Of a DNA stretch of 64,000 nucleotides, positions 10,044 to 22,561 are shown piece after piece (within the stretch, counting starts at the first letter, position 1; the number at the start of each line of letters is the position of its first letter). Position numbers and translations under genes: made by a program. The notes beneath the pieces were generated by a model. It did not search any database and was not told where the DNA came from. It saw only the letters and a list, made by a program, of their open reading frames with translations. The stretch is taken from positions 62,001-126,000 of the forward strand of contig CP053161.1 of the NCBI GenBank assembly GCA_014607495.2, written 5' to 3'. Source of the stretch: Carposina sasakii. Taxonomy: Eukaryota > Arthropoda > Insecta > Lepidoptera > Carposinidae.

Positions 10044-10625
10044 TCATAAAAAAATACGTGCATATTCCCTATTGGCGGTAAATCTATTCCAGCTGTAATC
10101 CGGGAAGATTCCATAGGTATATTCTCCATTTTGTATGCTATCCAACGATGTGTCATTACAGATTGGAAAGCTATATAGAAAGGAATTAAGGATATTTAAA
10201 GGACTAGTCAATATCTCCAATCTCCAAACAACGTTATCATTATGTTTAGAGCAAGAGAGGTATTTGACATCTTATTCGGCTTCCTTTGAATTCTTGTCAT
10301 GTATTTCTGAATAAACATGAACGTTTCCAGTACACGACCCCTTTAATATATCACCGTCTATAAAATAACGTGTGCTCAACCAGCCAGAATTTGAAATGAG
10401 AAAATCAAGATCTTTTCCAAGGTAAATATCCTTTGACAGTAAAGGGAATACAAAAAGTTCTGCAAATAGGTAAGTGGAAAGAAGGTTGCTGATCCTATGT
10501 ATTGTATTGTAACTTTCTGTAGGTATGTTCATCCTGAGATATTCAGTGAATATTGTCGCCGTGAACTGCCTACGTAAAAGGAATTGTAGGCGTAAGCTTT
10601 GAAATGTTCTTAAGAACGGCCAATT
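10044..10625 (-). pseudogene. Unrecognised reading frame broken by one stop
   Basis: On the minus strand the frame is open from 10625 to 10044 (193 codons counting one internal TAA at 10272-10274), bounded by TGA at 10626-10628 and TGA at 10044-10046. This length stands out in such AT-rich DNA. The first ATG is at 10530-10532. Before the stop it contains YLFAELFVFPLLSKDIYLGK, ISNSGWLSTRYFIDGDIL and TGNVHVYSE. After it, in the same frame, come KYLSCSKHNDNVVWRLEI, SFLYSFPICNDTS and NGEYTYGIFPDYSWNR. The alternation of hydrophobic and polar residues with closing W/Y positions is reminiscent of beta-propeller (WD40-like) repeats, but that is only an impression and I cannot name a family. Its 5' side runs into a CCGACTTC-type repeat at 10661. 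It could be one exon of a gene, a retrocopy, or chance; decayed coding sequence seems most likely. Confidence 0.45.
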
Positions 10626-10658
10626 TCAATACTAGAGATAATAAAGAATCTGGTATTT

Positions 10659-10990
10659 TTAACCGACTTCAAAAAGAGAGGTTATCAATTCGTCAGTATG
10701 TTTTTATTTTATTTTATGTGTGTTACCTCAGAACCAGTGCCGTAAATGCCCAGGCACAGGGCGTAGACTCTGGGGGGCGCAAGAATGGTCACTTGGCCAG
10801 ACCAGGCAGGACTAAATAGAGCGCAGTTATAGACGCTCGCACAGGGCGTAGAAAAGGCAATTTACTGCTCTGCTCAGAATTCCGTCATTTTTTAAATTTG
10901 AAATTTTATATAGCGCGGCAACGCAGTCAGCATTTTGCACGCTACCTGATAACGGAGATCGGTTGACCAACCTGTGAAACCGGATCTGGT
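10659..10990 (+). repeat. CCGACTTC-type repeat head and a GC-richer repeat remnant
   Basis: TTAACCGACTTCAAAAAGAG followed by GGTTATCAATTCGTCAGTATG resembles the head of the 4538 repeat. After it, CAGTGCCGTAAATGCCCAGG and ATAGAGCGCAGTTATAGACG look like a second transposon remnant with no clear ends. Confidence 0.5.
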
Positions 10991-13900
10991 CGACCGATCT
11001 ACCATATACACGCTAGCCCTAAGTAGTTTTTAAGATAGTTATAGAAATTTCCACCATTTTGTAAATATTTAATGTTGGTAAAATAAATTTAAAAAATATT
11101 GAACATTTAATCTGAAATATGCAAAAAATCTCTAGAGATCGGTTATTGAAATAGGCTGATAGTCAACATTTTTATCACAACCGCATGATTTGAAATTTTC
11201 ATTGCGATATAAACAATTTTATGTACATTTTTATACTTAAACCCTTAAGTATCAGGTTTTCATAAAATACAGCTGTCTCATATCGCGGTCATATAATCTA
11301 ATCGTACGATAATAAATCTACATCGCGTTATTTGTTTGCAGTACATACTCCGACACATTTTATCGCAAGTATCCTTTAGTAATTCACCTTGAAGCTATAT
11401 AATTTATCTTGCAAGCCTTTTTGCCAGCATGACTCACCTCTGTTACGTTTGCGGTTCGTTACTTCATTCCTTTGTGTCTTCATTTTAATTCAGGTCTTTC
11501 GTGACCCTATTCATATCTCCCTATGCGCGTTTACACAAAGCCGAGCGAGACCGTTGACCTATTTTAATTAACCAATGAACAAAGGAATATCTGGTCTGGA
11601 CGGTCGGTACATAGACTAATTTGAATTACATCAGCAAGTTTTCTTCTATTCTTCTAATCTCTTTCAGAAAAAGTAAAATTGATGTTTTTTCCTTGGCACT
11701 TGTTATGAAATTATAATAATTAATGTAAATATTTTAAATACCCGCATCCTTTTAAGCTGTTAGGAAAGCGGTTTTCTTTTACCATAAATATTCTCAATAC
11801 ATTTAATCTACCAATTCAAAAAGGCTTATGATTTTAATGGATAATTTAGAACTGCTCCTATAGTAATTGAGTTCTGAGTGAAGTATTAATTTTAATTGCT
11901 TGTATAAGTTCTCATTCATGCTGAGTTAAAGAGTAGATAGAAAACGACCTTCTCCAATGACGGGACCTTGTCCAACCCCAGGACCTTTATGCCAACCTTG
12001 GCGATTTAGTAAGGAGTCTTTACCATGTAAGGACCCAATTTACGTAAGAACATACTGAATGAAATCAGAATTACACGTGGCAGATGTTTCCTTTGTTCAT
12101 TCTTCCCTATTTTATTTTATCCTTTGAATTACTTTAATGAGAAAAAGCGAGTATTTATTATACGAGTACCCTAGCAGACGCCCGCGACACAGTCCGCGTG
12201 GGCAGAACAAAAATTTAAATGTGCAAATTTTACGGGATATAATATTCCGGGATCGCATATAGCTTATATCCTGTCCCGAGCACTAGACCTGGGTATAGAA
12301 TTTTATTTAAATCGGTTCAGTAATTTTTGGCCTAAAGAGGTAGGTAACAAACAAACTTACTGTCGCCTTTATAATATTAGGTGGGATTGCGAATATGTTA
12401 AACATATGTATACCATTGATACCAGTAGAATTCTTAAAAATAGCGTATCGACCAATTTTAATACCAGAGGAATTTATTGTATGTTTATTAAGCCATTAGC
12501 ACCAATTCATAATACTTCATACAATAAAATATAATAACAAAACTTATCGAATTAAACCAGCTTACATGTAAATTCAAGTACCTTTTACATGTATCCTTTT
12601 AGAATACAATTGCTTTGAAACAATAATTGCGCAGTAACCTACTCGTATAACATTCACTTCAAGGGTTTCATATCGAGAAAGTACAAATATTGTAGGTAAA
12701 TTTTTTAGATACAATATGTTTGTGCTTGTTCAACTCTACATTGTATTTACGATCAACATGCTCCAAGGTTCCACGGAGTTCCAGAATCTCTTTGTTCAAT
12801 CTTGGAACTTTATTTAATCAACCTTGAATGTTCTTCACACTTATCAAGTTTAATAACTCAGTTATATTAGATCTTTGAAATTAATATACTTAGGAAATTA
12901 AAATAACATGTACCTCCTAGCTAGGTTGCTTTTTGTGCTATATTAACTAATATACAATATTGTACCCAATACATAGTAGCAATATTATAAACATAATAAG
13001 GGTTCTTGAGAATGTGAAGTTGTTTGAAAGTTTGTTACTTCCTTTTACGCAAAAACCACCGAAGAGATTTAGATGAAATTTGGCATAAAGTAATACATTT
13101 TGTATCGTTTTCGCGGGCGAAGTATAATGTTAATTATGAACGCATACTTGGTAGATATTCTTCACGTATTCTCACAAAGCAAAAAATGTACCTAAAAGTA
13201 TTCTAATTTAGCAACCGCGATGTAAACCCAAAACGAAAGTAAATTAAGTAGCAAAATAACCCATTAGAGTTAGAAACTTCGCACATACTACTGCGGTGTT
13301 TTGCCGAGCCCAACTCAAACATTCCCGATTAACATTAGTTCAAAACAATGCTCCGAGTAGAACTAACTTCTGAACCAGTTTGGGCTTCTGTTGCCCGTCG
13401 AATATTCAAATGAGTTCACTGGCACGCAAACTCGACCGTTTAGAGCTCGACTAACGGTAGCTTCGGTTAAGGATGTAGTGTAAATATATAAGCCTCGATC
13501 AACTCACACGATAAGGATGCTATCAACGTAACCATGTTGGGCCAATTAACAACGCCAACATTATTTGTGGGGAACCAGCGACTATATTGTTATTAATTAA
13601 CAAATAAACAATATATAGGTAGTTCTATGAAGGAACGTTCTTCAAACATCTAGGGACCCATTAATTGAAGAGACAAGTGTAATTCCTTGACTAATAAGAA
13701 ATAATAATAATAAAATTCAAAACATTTAACAGCTTGTACATTGGCGAACTTAATGCTATGTAGCATTCTCTACCAGTTAACCACTATTTCTGGCGAGAAT
13801 GTAATATTTCAATATTTCAATGTAATATGAGGTACCGCTTTATGTTATAATTAAATCTCACTAACAAGGTTCTTAATTACTCTGGAATTTCATGTTATAT

Positions 13901-14969
13901 ATTCTTTGTTTTCGTAGATAGGTATTTTAATATTCAGCAAAATAATACATTTCACTTGGTAAAACGAGAAGAATATACCGAAAATAATCATATATATTTA
14001 CTTGGAAATATGAACATCACGACAGATATTAAATGCGGATAAAAAGACACATATGAGTACATATTAAATGCGCAGTAAAAATTAATGTCGTTTGTTCAAG
14101 ATATCAAAACATCAGTACTGACGTAATGCATTAAACTTGTTATACTGTTTGTTATGCCTAAAGATAAGCATCCCTATAAAGTGTAACCATCTCTGACCTC
14201 TCTTTAATGTCATCTAAGTAAATAAAAGACAATATCATAGCGTCGTATTTTAACTAGATTTAAGCGGGTAAGTATAATCTCCTAAATAAAGAATATAGAC
14301 ACTTTCAGAAAGGAACGTAGCTAAGTTTGGGATTTAGCAGGAATTGTGCTGTAAACCTATTCCAAACGACCATTTAATGTTCACCCACTCGGCTATATAA
14401 ATATCTCGAAAGCCCAGCACTGGTAATTAATTTCTTCCATATTTAGCTAAGCCAATCCCAGCGGGGTTCCATATAAATAAAGTGAATACAGAACATGCGT
14501 CACCGGGGACTGACCTGTCGCAATTCGCCTCAGAAATAGATGACGGACAGACAGACTATCCGATTTATTTCAGTACCAATCAGTATAGAAAGTAAAGGTA
14601 TAGTTTAATTTGGTCCCGACGAAATAAAACAATCCGAATGGAACGTTCAAAGGATCGATCTGCGCGAGGTTTCTGTTAATAGAATTCAATTAAACTAGTC
14701 AATTATATTACTAGCGAAATCTGTTTTAAATTGAAAAGGATTACCGACCGAAACGATTATCTGTCATGTTTCTGTACAAATATTGAAAACGAACAACGGC
14801 ATAAGATATATTTCAATTCATGTATCTCAGACTTTCACCCGACTGTTTATAAGAACGTGTAACATCATCTGTAGTTGAGTAAGATAATATATTAAACGTC
14901 AAAGCAGCGGAGCTTTGCAGCTTCCTTCATAATTATAATTAGCTCCTTTGTTAGTATACGGTAATTTAC
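10991..14969. other. Probable KDM3 intron: no further exon found
   Basis: This is downstream of the last KDM3 exon seen on the minus strand. I found no further exon. It holds an antisense dispersed-repeat fragment at about 12171-12395 (CAGACGCCCGCGAC start, ATTATAAAGGCGAC end) and a sense fragment at about 12985-13125 (GAAAGTTTGTTACTTCC). The rest appears unique and AT-rich. Confidence 0.45.
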
Positions 14970-15037
14970 CTGTAAATTGGAACGCGATCGCCTCGCCATC
15001 ACGCCCACATCCTCTCCACGCACAATGGCCTCTATAA
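14970..15037 (-). CDS. KDM3: KDM3-type histone demethylase, fifth exon seen
   Basis: This 68-nt exon lies between acceptor CTCTTCCAG and donor GTAAAT on the minus strand. The single nucleotide left over from the exon at 18534-18618 completes its first codon, and it then reads IIEAIVRGEDVGVMARRSRS, ending in phase 0 after NLQ. The block continues the KDM3-like sequence directly after LIGDG, as in insect KDM3 proteins, where a V(V/I)ES(I/L)RGE stretch is followed by an RRSRS basic run. It is the most downstream exon found. The zinc-finger and JmjC parts that demethylate H3K9me1/2 must lie beyond position 1, or in exons I failed to see. Confidence 0.78.
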
Positions 15038-15467
15038 CTGGAAGAGAGAATAAACACATTATTATTTATACAAGATAAAAGCTGGGATGTACAGGGTCCT
15101 TGAACCAGCTCAAGTGTAGAGCCTTACACGAGCCATGAGCAACACACACAAGTAAAAAGGAGGAGGAAATAGCGGAGACGTTCGAGCGTGTTACATCAAT
15201 CTGCCCTTGCAAAGATTTATATTTTGTGCTAAACGTCGCTGTAGAATCTCCTTCGCAGTACCCCAGTTCTGGCTATCCCATTTTTGGAAACACAGACGTG
15301 TGTATATGTATGTATGTAATATTTTGTGAGTTTGCAGTGTCTACTACTCATGTATTTTGATGGGTTTGGCCATATCTGCATAGCTGCAGTCAAACCGCGT
15401 AAGCAGTTTTGCAGGATATGTTAGGCAACTATGTATGATTTTAAAGTTAATAAATATATATACAATA
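15038..15467. other. KDM3: KDM3 intron segment
   Basis: Intronic sequence with no gene. At about 15240-15300 it holds AGTTCTGGCTATCCCATTTT, a fragment of the dispersed family seen more fully at 16370-16600. Confidence 0.5.
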
Positions 15468-15712
15468 ATAATCTTACTAATATTATAAACGCGAAAGTTT
15501 GTAAGTATGTATGGATGGAGGGATGTTTGTTACTCTTTCACATAAAAACGGCTGCAGCTATTTTTAATGAAATTTGGTATGGAGTTAGCTGACGCCCTGG
15601 ATTAACACATATGATGCTTTTTATCCCGGGATAATATTTTATCCCGGATAATTTCGACTTTTTGTTTTTTCTGCAGTCCACGCGGATGAAATCGCGGGCG
15701 TCCACTAGTAAT
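15468..15712 (+). repeat. Dispersed repeat ending in GTCCACTAG
   Basis: It starts AATCTTACTAATATTATAAA, passes through GAAATTTGGTATGGAGTTAG, and ends TCGCGGGCGTCCACTAG. This is an abundant moth/butterfly repeat type, possibly a LINE or SINE 3' region. Related copies or fragments lie at 1985, 12171, 17985, 40313, 42929 and 52670. Confidence 0.65.
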
Positions 15713-16369
15713 AATATAATACTAGATTTTCATAAAATACCCAGTTATTATACTTTACTAAGAGTAACGTTATTACCCTAAAAAATTACGTCTTTTTGGT
15801 TTTGTATTCACTATAACGCGAACGAAGATGGGGACTAAGGGGGAGCATCATAGATAGAATAAAGCAAAACTTTGTACGAGGATTTGTAAACTTGTGACAC
15901 TTCTTCATGTTGGCTAGACGATTCGAGTTGTTAAAACAGATTTGGGGGTGGTTAACACTTATTAGTTATTACCATTATTTGTCATATAATTAACATATTG
16001 TAAAATGTAATATAATTTACCTAGTAACTAAACAACAAAGATATAGAAACGAAACAATAATCTACCTATTAAAGTTATGTAACAGAGATTAGACCAATTT
16101 TAATGAGATTTAGTATACCCACATTACGTTAACAAAGCAATACGTAATACACAATACTAGGTAGGTTATATTTACAACTGAACTGCAACGTAGGTATCCT
16201 TCTCTAGCATTAGTTATAAGACTTCATTCATAAACCATTTAGTCTGGTTCGGATGTTGCAGTGCTGGACTAGAAGGGTTCGAGTACTAATTCCGGATCTG
16301 TATATACCTATTGAGTATTAAGTATAACACTTAAGTACTTATACATAACGTCCTAAGTGATGATCCTTC

Positions 16370-16600
16370 CCCGTGCTGATGCGGGGCTTGACTAGATTAC
16401 ATCAGCTGCATCTCCTTCCGTGCATGTCGTAGGAGCCGATTAAGGAACTCGGGTATTCTCTCAGGCGATAAGCTAGCAACTTGTCACAGAACATTAACAT
16501 CTGTCCCCGCTATTCTTAACGTGGCTGTGGTATTTCCCTTATGATTCTGCAGTTCTGGCTATCCCATTTCGAGAACACAGCCGTGTGTAAAAGTCGAGGA
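16370..16600 (-). repeat. Dispersed repeat of the CTGCAGTTCTGGCTATCCC family
   Basis: Contains CGTGCATGTCGTAGGAGCCG, GCGATAAGCTAGCAACTTGT and GATTCTGCAGTTCTGGCTAT. Related blocks occur at 15240, 17500-17640 (inverted), 53268-53390 and 61370-61640. No coding frame is present; the class is unknown. Confidence 0.6.
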
Positions 16601-17191
16601 GCACAAAATTCCAAAAAACGTCTGATGCTGGTACCTACTCCATGAATTAGCCATGAATGGACGAAACTACTTCAAATACCTACATATCGTCCCAATACTA
16701 TTCTACGAAGCAAAAACAAACAATGTAGAATATCCAACTAGTTACAAACAAATTAGACAAGAAATCGATTAATAACACATGCTCCATCCGCAGATAGCTT
16801 CGAGCTAAAACTACATAAATTCACTCGACTACCAGAACTTTAGTAAGTTTGTGCGATTTACTATCTATTAACCATAACTTTGGTAGGACCCCTTTTAAAT
16901 CATAAACCGACTTTGGAAGTTTGCTACGAGACGGCGGGAAACGTTACTGGGAAATGAATGCAATTTTTCGGTTGAAGTAACATTTGTTAAATGGTTTGTA
17001 TTAATTCGTAGTTATAATTTTCTTAGGCCAAATTGCCATTACTAAGGCCAAATTTTTCAATCACTAGTTAAGCTTCCCATTAGTTAAAAACGTCTGTCTA
17101 CTTTAGTGTATTTGACGTAAGTATATTGACTTATAGTAAGCTTAACTACCGATTAAACAAATTTTTCTAAATAACTGAATTTTTTTTTCAC

Positions 17192-17263
17192 CCGATTGAG
17201 ACTTGAACTCACGACCTTTCGCATACCGTGCTTCGCTCTAACTAACTGAGCTACTGGGCCATT
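17192..17263 (-). repeat. tRNA-Ile-like sequence, copy 1 (SINE head or tRNA pseudogene)
   Basis: On the minus strand: GGCCCAGTAGCTCAGTTAG (box A), then GAGTTCAAGTCTC (box B-like), ending ATCGGGTG. It resembles nuclear tRNA-Ile(AAU), but the anticodon arm does not form a 5-bp stem with a 7-nt loop. A 73-nt relative lies at 58362-58434. Both are preceded by TTAATG on the minus strand. No SINE body follows. Confidence 0.55.
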
Positions 17264-17659
17264 AACTCGGATGACGAATTTGACCATATCTTTAAACTTT
17301 TAAATTTTTACATTATTGGCAACGTTATTATTCATCCCGATAGCTACACCCTAGCCAAATCTCGGTAAACAAATCCCTCAGCACAATGTTTTTTGATGAA
17401 ACGATCAACCATATCCTAACGGATTATATTATGGAGAAAAGCTTCTCCATAATATAAATTTTATTGTTCTAAGTGCAACCCCGCAACGTCCGCATAAAGT
17501 ACATTAACATACATATAGACAGACACGGCTGTGTTCCTGAAATGGGCAGCCTGAACAGCAGGACCATAAAGGACTTTCTTCAGTCATATTTACCATAACT
17601 GGGACAGATGTAAATAATAGAGACAAGACGCTAGCTTATCGTAGATTTAAGATCGTACC

Positions 17660-17783
17660 AACCCGCCTGCCCAGCGTGGTGACTATGGGCATATACCCCC
17701 CATGGCAGTGCAAGGCCATGTGGCGTGCCCAGGAGGAGGCCTACGTCCAGCAGTGGACTGCAATAGGCTGATGACGATGACGA
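17660..17783 (+). mobile_element. SINE-like element, 5'-truncated copy E
   Basis: Covers only the 3' half of the family at 9596-9856: ACCAACCCGCCTGCCCAGCG through GGACTGCAATAGGCTGATGA, with a GAT/GAC tail. The truncation fits incomplete reverse transcription. Confidence 0.75.
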
Positions 17784-17976
17784 TTATTATTCCCGTAGAT
17801 GAATATTTTACCAGGATAGGATAAAAATAGCTACACTAAATAATTACACAAAAGTGCCTCACCGAAGGTATTTATTTTATCACGTACAAAAATTTTGTCA
17901 TTTTTGGTCCTTCGGTGGTCAGGTATTTTATTACTTGCAGGTTTTGGCGCTAACAGCTTATAACATCTATTTAGAA

Positions 17977-18320
17977 CTAGTGGACGCCCGCGACTCCGTC
18001 CGCGTGGACTACAGAAAAAACAAAATGTCGAAATTATCCGGGATAAAAACATTTTCCCGGGATAAAATGTAGCCTATATGTTAAGTGGGACCTGTCACAA
18101 TATATTCTTGAAAACTGCATAGAAATCAGTTTAGCCGTTCCTGAGATTAGCGTGCACAAACGCACAGACAAACCGACAAATAGATAAAAATTTAAAAAAT
18201 CATTATTTTGGGTACTATTGCGTTGATAAAGGTCTCTTTGTTGATAAAAGTTGATAAAGGTAATATTTTTTCTCATATATCTTCCATGTACAGACAGCGA
18301 TCCGTTACATTTTTATTATA
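17977..18320 (-). repeat. Dispersed repeat, antisense copy
   Basis: Starts CTAGTGGACGCCCGCGACTC on the plus strand and runs through AACATTTTCCCGGGATAAAA to ATCCGTTACATTTTTATTAT. It is the reverse complement of the type at 40313-40508 and 42929-43160, and is the longest copy here. Confidence 0.65.
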
Positions 18321-18533
18321 AGTATAGAAGATAGATGACTTGGGACACATTTCCAATTGGATTCGCTAGGTACCGGGATGGCTAGATTATTGTATTGGTG
18401 CACGAAATGCGCCGGCAGGCAGACCTGCAGAGTTCCTTAATGAAGAAGATTTAGTTGATCTATTCTATCGAAGCCTCGTATCAGCACAGGACTGTATTTA
18501 TAAGCCAATAATAACAATGATCTATGTACTTAC

Positions 18534-18618
18534 TTCCATCTCCAATAAGTCCCATCTGAACTAGACCAGGATCCTCGCTGTGCTCTTCCAGGACCGTGTC
18601 GTCTGTCACTGTCAGCTC
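18534..18618 (-). CDS. KDM3: KDM3-type histone demethylase, fourth exon seen
   Basis: This 85-nt exon has acceptor ATTTGACAG and donor GTAAGT. It starts in phase 0 and reads ELTVTDDTVLEEHSEDPGLV then QMGLIGDG, with one nucleotide carried into the next exon. The stretch ELTVTDDTVLE(E/D)H(N/S)EDP is a highly characteristic conserved block of insect KDM3 N-termini, directly after the TQWYT motif of the preceding exon. This is the strongest piece of evidence for the family. The protein is a nuclear Fe(II)/2-oxoglutarate enzyme that removes methyl groups from H3K9, although the catalytic part is not in this window. Confidence 0.88.
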
Positions 18619-20017
18619 CTGTCAAATAAAGTTTATTTTTAAAAGGTATGCCAGAAAAAAAACATAATATTGAACTACGAGTATAACAAGAACTTACTTC
18701 ATATTGTAAACCAAGCTCTTAGTGAAATTTTAAGCCGTCTCGTGAATCCAGTCTACCTCAACTAACAAGAAACAATGAAGTTTCTAGAGAATTCAAACAA
18801 CTAAGATTATGTATCTAAATTTGAAGCAGAACTATAATTTACTTAGTTACACATTGCTGTTAAAGTTTCCCTTGTATACTAGCTGTTTCCATGTAGGCAA
18901 CTGTAACTTTTTTAATATACATAAAGGGCATACAATTTCTATAAGGTACTATCGTCTACAACAAATCTGTTGATATTTTATATAAGCCATAAAACATACG
19001 GGCCCAGAATCATACAATAATAAAAACTTTTAAAAAGTCTCCAATCTGAAAACGAATCTTATTCCATTTATTATTACGGCAACTTTCCAAATATTGAACT
19101 TAGAGTCGTTGAGAAAGAAACCAATTTCATGCAGAAACAAAACTTGGCAGGTGTTGAGGATTGTTGATAAACAAGTTACCCCAAATTCTCATCTAAACTT
19201 TCCCACGCATAAACACCGTTCAGTGTAAGCCGTAAATAAATCTTCGAGAATGTATCTGGTTTATGTATGACCGGTACAAGAAACAGCGCACCGTAATATC
19301 AATTTAGTACATAATTGTTACATAGTAACTTCCAAGATAAGATTTTACATTACAAAGTCGGTGTCCGATTGGCAACAAGGCGTGATTCCTTTAATATTTA
19401 TTATCTACTCTCTTTATTACATGGTTATGTAACGATTATCATGATTTATAGGCATAACCATTACCCGATAACACATTTTCAAATCAATTGATAACTGCAA
19501 ATAAAATACAAGTCGCAGAAAGAGTAACAAAAGTATTATATTGAAACGTTATCAAACAAGCGAGATCAGAAGTAACAAATTACTTTGATGCCGTCGATAA
19601 ACATGTCGTCGGGCTGAAGACAAAGTTTACAACAAACTTGTGAGAAACAAAGAAGGGAACTTCAAGTTGGCTTGAGTTGGCCAAACTTGGAATCGGGAAG
19701 GGGGAGAAAGGGGGGCTCTCTTCGAGACTCCACGTTGCCAACGGACGCCAGTAATACGAAGCTCACAAACTTTTCCACTTGCTAATTCGCAGTATAAATT
19801 TGTTTAACGTCTTAACTTTTTAACTGTAATTACTTAGTAAAGTTCAAGATAGATTGAAGTACTTTCCAACTCTGACATCGAGGCGGTTCAAACAAATTGA
19901 TGCATAATTGATAATTGCGTGTATCCTTGCTCAACAAAATATCAGTGGTGAATAAGTTCCGACGTTAATTATAAAATGACCTCCTTTAAAATAATATTCA
20001 TAAACTAGATCTATTAT
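18619..20017. other. KDM3: KDM3 intron segment
   Basis: No gene or obvious repeat boundary. It is AT-rich, with a purine-rich GC-richer patch at about 19680-19745 (GGGAAGGGGGAGAAAGGGGG). Confidence 0.5.
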
Positions 20018-20395
20018 CAGGGTTCGAAATTATCAAGATAAATATTTTTTTTTGATAATCTTGATAATTATCTGATAATTATCCGATAATTATGCTAGCT
20101 GATTTGTTATTTAACTTCTTGAAATTCCTTTATTTTCATTAAATTCTATTTATTTCAAAAAGGGTCTCAGTTTTTCAGCATTATTAGATGAACAGCAAAA
20201 AATAATACATTTTAAGTGAGAAAAATACAATTTAATTCAGAGTTTGTTTTTATGGCGTAAGTAAAAAAAAAGTAAGAAAGTACGTAAAAAAGGGAAATTT
20301 CACATGTTTAGTGCGTTTGGATACGTAAATAAACTTAGGTTATTTTAGTATTTGATTTTTATAATTATCAAAGATAATTATCACTTCGAACCCTG
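20018..20395. mobile_element. hAT-like MITE with CAGGGTTCGAA ends
   Basis: The left end CAGGGTTCGAAATTATCAAG and the right end CACTTCGAACCCTG are inverted repeats, and the subterminal sequence repeats TGATAATTATC-like motifs. The flanks TCTATTAT and TCGTATTA are similar but not an exact 8-bp duplication. No transposase is present. Confidence 0.6.
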
Positions 20396-21537
20396 TCGTA
20401 TTATAAATTTCCCATAAAAATAAACAAATGCGTAGTTCACCTAGCAACAACTGGGATGCTTCGGACGGATACAGAGATCTTAGTTTATAAAATTCCTCGT
20501 CCAGTATCCTTTGAGAAAAATCATGCGAAAATTGCTTCCAAAATAAACGATAACTGTATATACTAAAAACATCTCGTCTCAAAGTAGACGATGAAAGAAA
20601 AACAATAAAGTGATTCAATAACAAAGTTCGTTTAGCAAACTCGAAAGGGTGAACAGGGCTCACCTACCAGGGGGATGTCGAACCTGACGGGTGGCATAAG
20701 TTAGCTGAGAAATTTCGACAATATAATGTACAAATTATAACAAATTCTTGTATCAAGTTTTTACTTTGCTTTACAAATTGGTTTCATCTAAAAATATAGG
20801 TACGATACAAGAATTGCAACTAGTTTTATACTCCATCCGATACGTGGACTTAAATCTGATTAATTCTGCAGTTATAAAAATGCACAAATCTTTCTGTAAA
20901 TGTGACACACGTCGTTATGGACAAACGCAGATGAACCACTTCCCATTTAGGAGGCAATTAATGAAATCTAAGGCAGGTGGAAAGTTTGGAATTCCACCAC
21001 GTTTTATGGCCTGATAAGCTCTATAAGTAAGTTTGTATTATTCCGACCAGTTTCCTTCTACATCGGACTCCAACCCACTTACCATAAAGAGTTTTATACA
21101 TGCCCTTATAAATTTACAATCGCCGTGTTCAGATGCCATCGCGTTCAATAAACTAAACTGGTTTGATCCAGAACTTCCCGCTTCGGAATTATCTTGTAGA
21201 ATGCTGAACAGTTATTTATGCTCGCCTCGTTTTTAAAGGCAAAAGCGCAGCTGGGGCAGGACTTCCTAAAGATAATGCGTTGCGACCGAGGCAAGTAGGA
21301 CATTAGCTAATATCAGTAATTGCGTACAAGTCCGTTACCGTGACGTTGATGGATGGTATTGATGTCATTATGAGATGAGTTGTTAGAATTATTATTATAA
21401 TAATAATTGACACGGCATAGTTCTATACTCTAGCAACGTTTTTACGAATATGGTAAAAACTGTTGGTAGAATAGATGGAATGGAATGCTGTTTTTGTACA
21501 ATGATACAATAAGTTCTTAAGTATATCTAAATGACGA
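20396..21537. other. KDM3: KDM3 intron segment
   Basis: No exon, RNA gene or clear element found. Short open frames on both strands show no coding pattern. Confidence 0.45.
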
Positions 21538-21780
21538 ACAATGAACAAGATACCGCAACGATCATTTCAAAATGGTTACTGCACCGGTGCAGAAGTCGTG
21601 GTAGTTCGATTCCCACCCGGAAAGAGGAATTTTTTAGATTTCTTTATTAAAATTATTATAAAAGAAATAGGAAAAAATTCCTTAACCCGGTGGGATATCG
21701 AACGAATAATGAACAAGATACCGCAACGATCTTTTCAAAATGTTGAACCGACCGGCAGACAAGATCGGTGGTAGTATTAC
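21538..21780 (+). repeat. Direct repeat with tRNA-like fragment
   Basis: AATGAACAAGATACCGCAAC occurs at 21540 and again near 21708, 168 bp apart, each followed by GATC(A/T)TTTCAAAATG. Between them lies a box B-like AGTTCGATTCCCACCCGG. It looks like a locally duplicated SINE-derived fragment. Confidence 0.55.
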
Positions 21781-22561
21781 GGAAAGAAGAAATTGTTTAG
21801 ATTTCAATCTCGGATTACACTACGTAGAGTACAAAACTCTATTAATACAAATATGAAAGTAACCATCTGGTAACCATGGTAGAATAGAGTGCGTATAAGA
21901 TGATTTGAGCATAGCGAGAGAAACAAGTGAACAAAGAGACCATGTTGCAATAACCCGAATGACAATAATAACAAGACATAATATGGTGGGTGTCCCAATT
22001 AGTCATCAACCACATAAACTGAACGTGACTCGGAAATACAATACATAGAAGAGAGATCCAACCTAATGTTGACCACACAAGTGATATTACATTATAGCCT
22101 ACATGCTCAACTCAGAGACCACCCAATGGGCGGACCAATCCATTACAAGTATCAACCAAAGGTCAAGTATTGATAGATGAAAGTAGAGAAAAGGTATAAA
22201 CAACATGAAGAACCAATCACTCTATAGATAATTTATGTATGTTTATTTATTGTTAGGCACATGCCCGATCACGTGTCAACATGTAACGGCCTTTATATAA
22301 GGTTTTCCATTGTTCAAAATGTAATTCTACCTTCATCAAAACATATCGGTCGAAACGAATTACCATACCAGATTACCAGAGCCAAAAACTTGTCAATATG
22401 GCAAAAAGAGAACTACGGATACTATCGTCACACACACTGTCATATTTCATCGATTTTGCTTGCAAGTTGATAGCGTTACGGCGCGTAAAAAGGTCCATGC
22501 TTACCCTACAGAATGGACAGTTGACATTCTACATAGTTTGTGGAATTACGTGCATACTTAC
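21781..22561. other. KDM3: KDM3 intron segment
   Basis: No supported feature. Short overlapping frames on the minus strand at 21800-22080 have no recognisable content. Confidence 0.45.
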
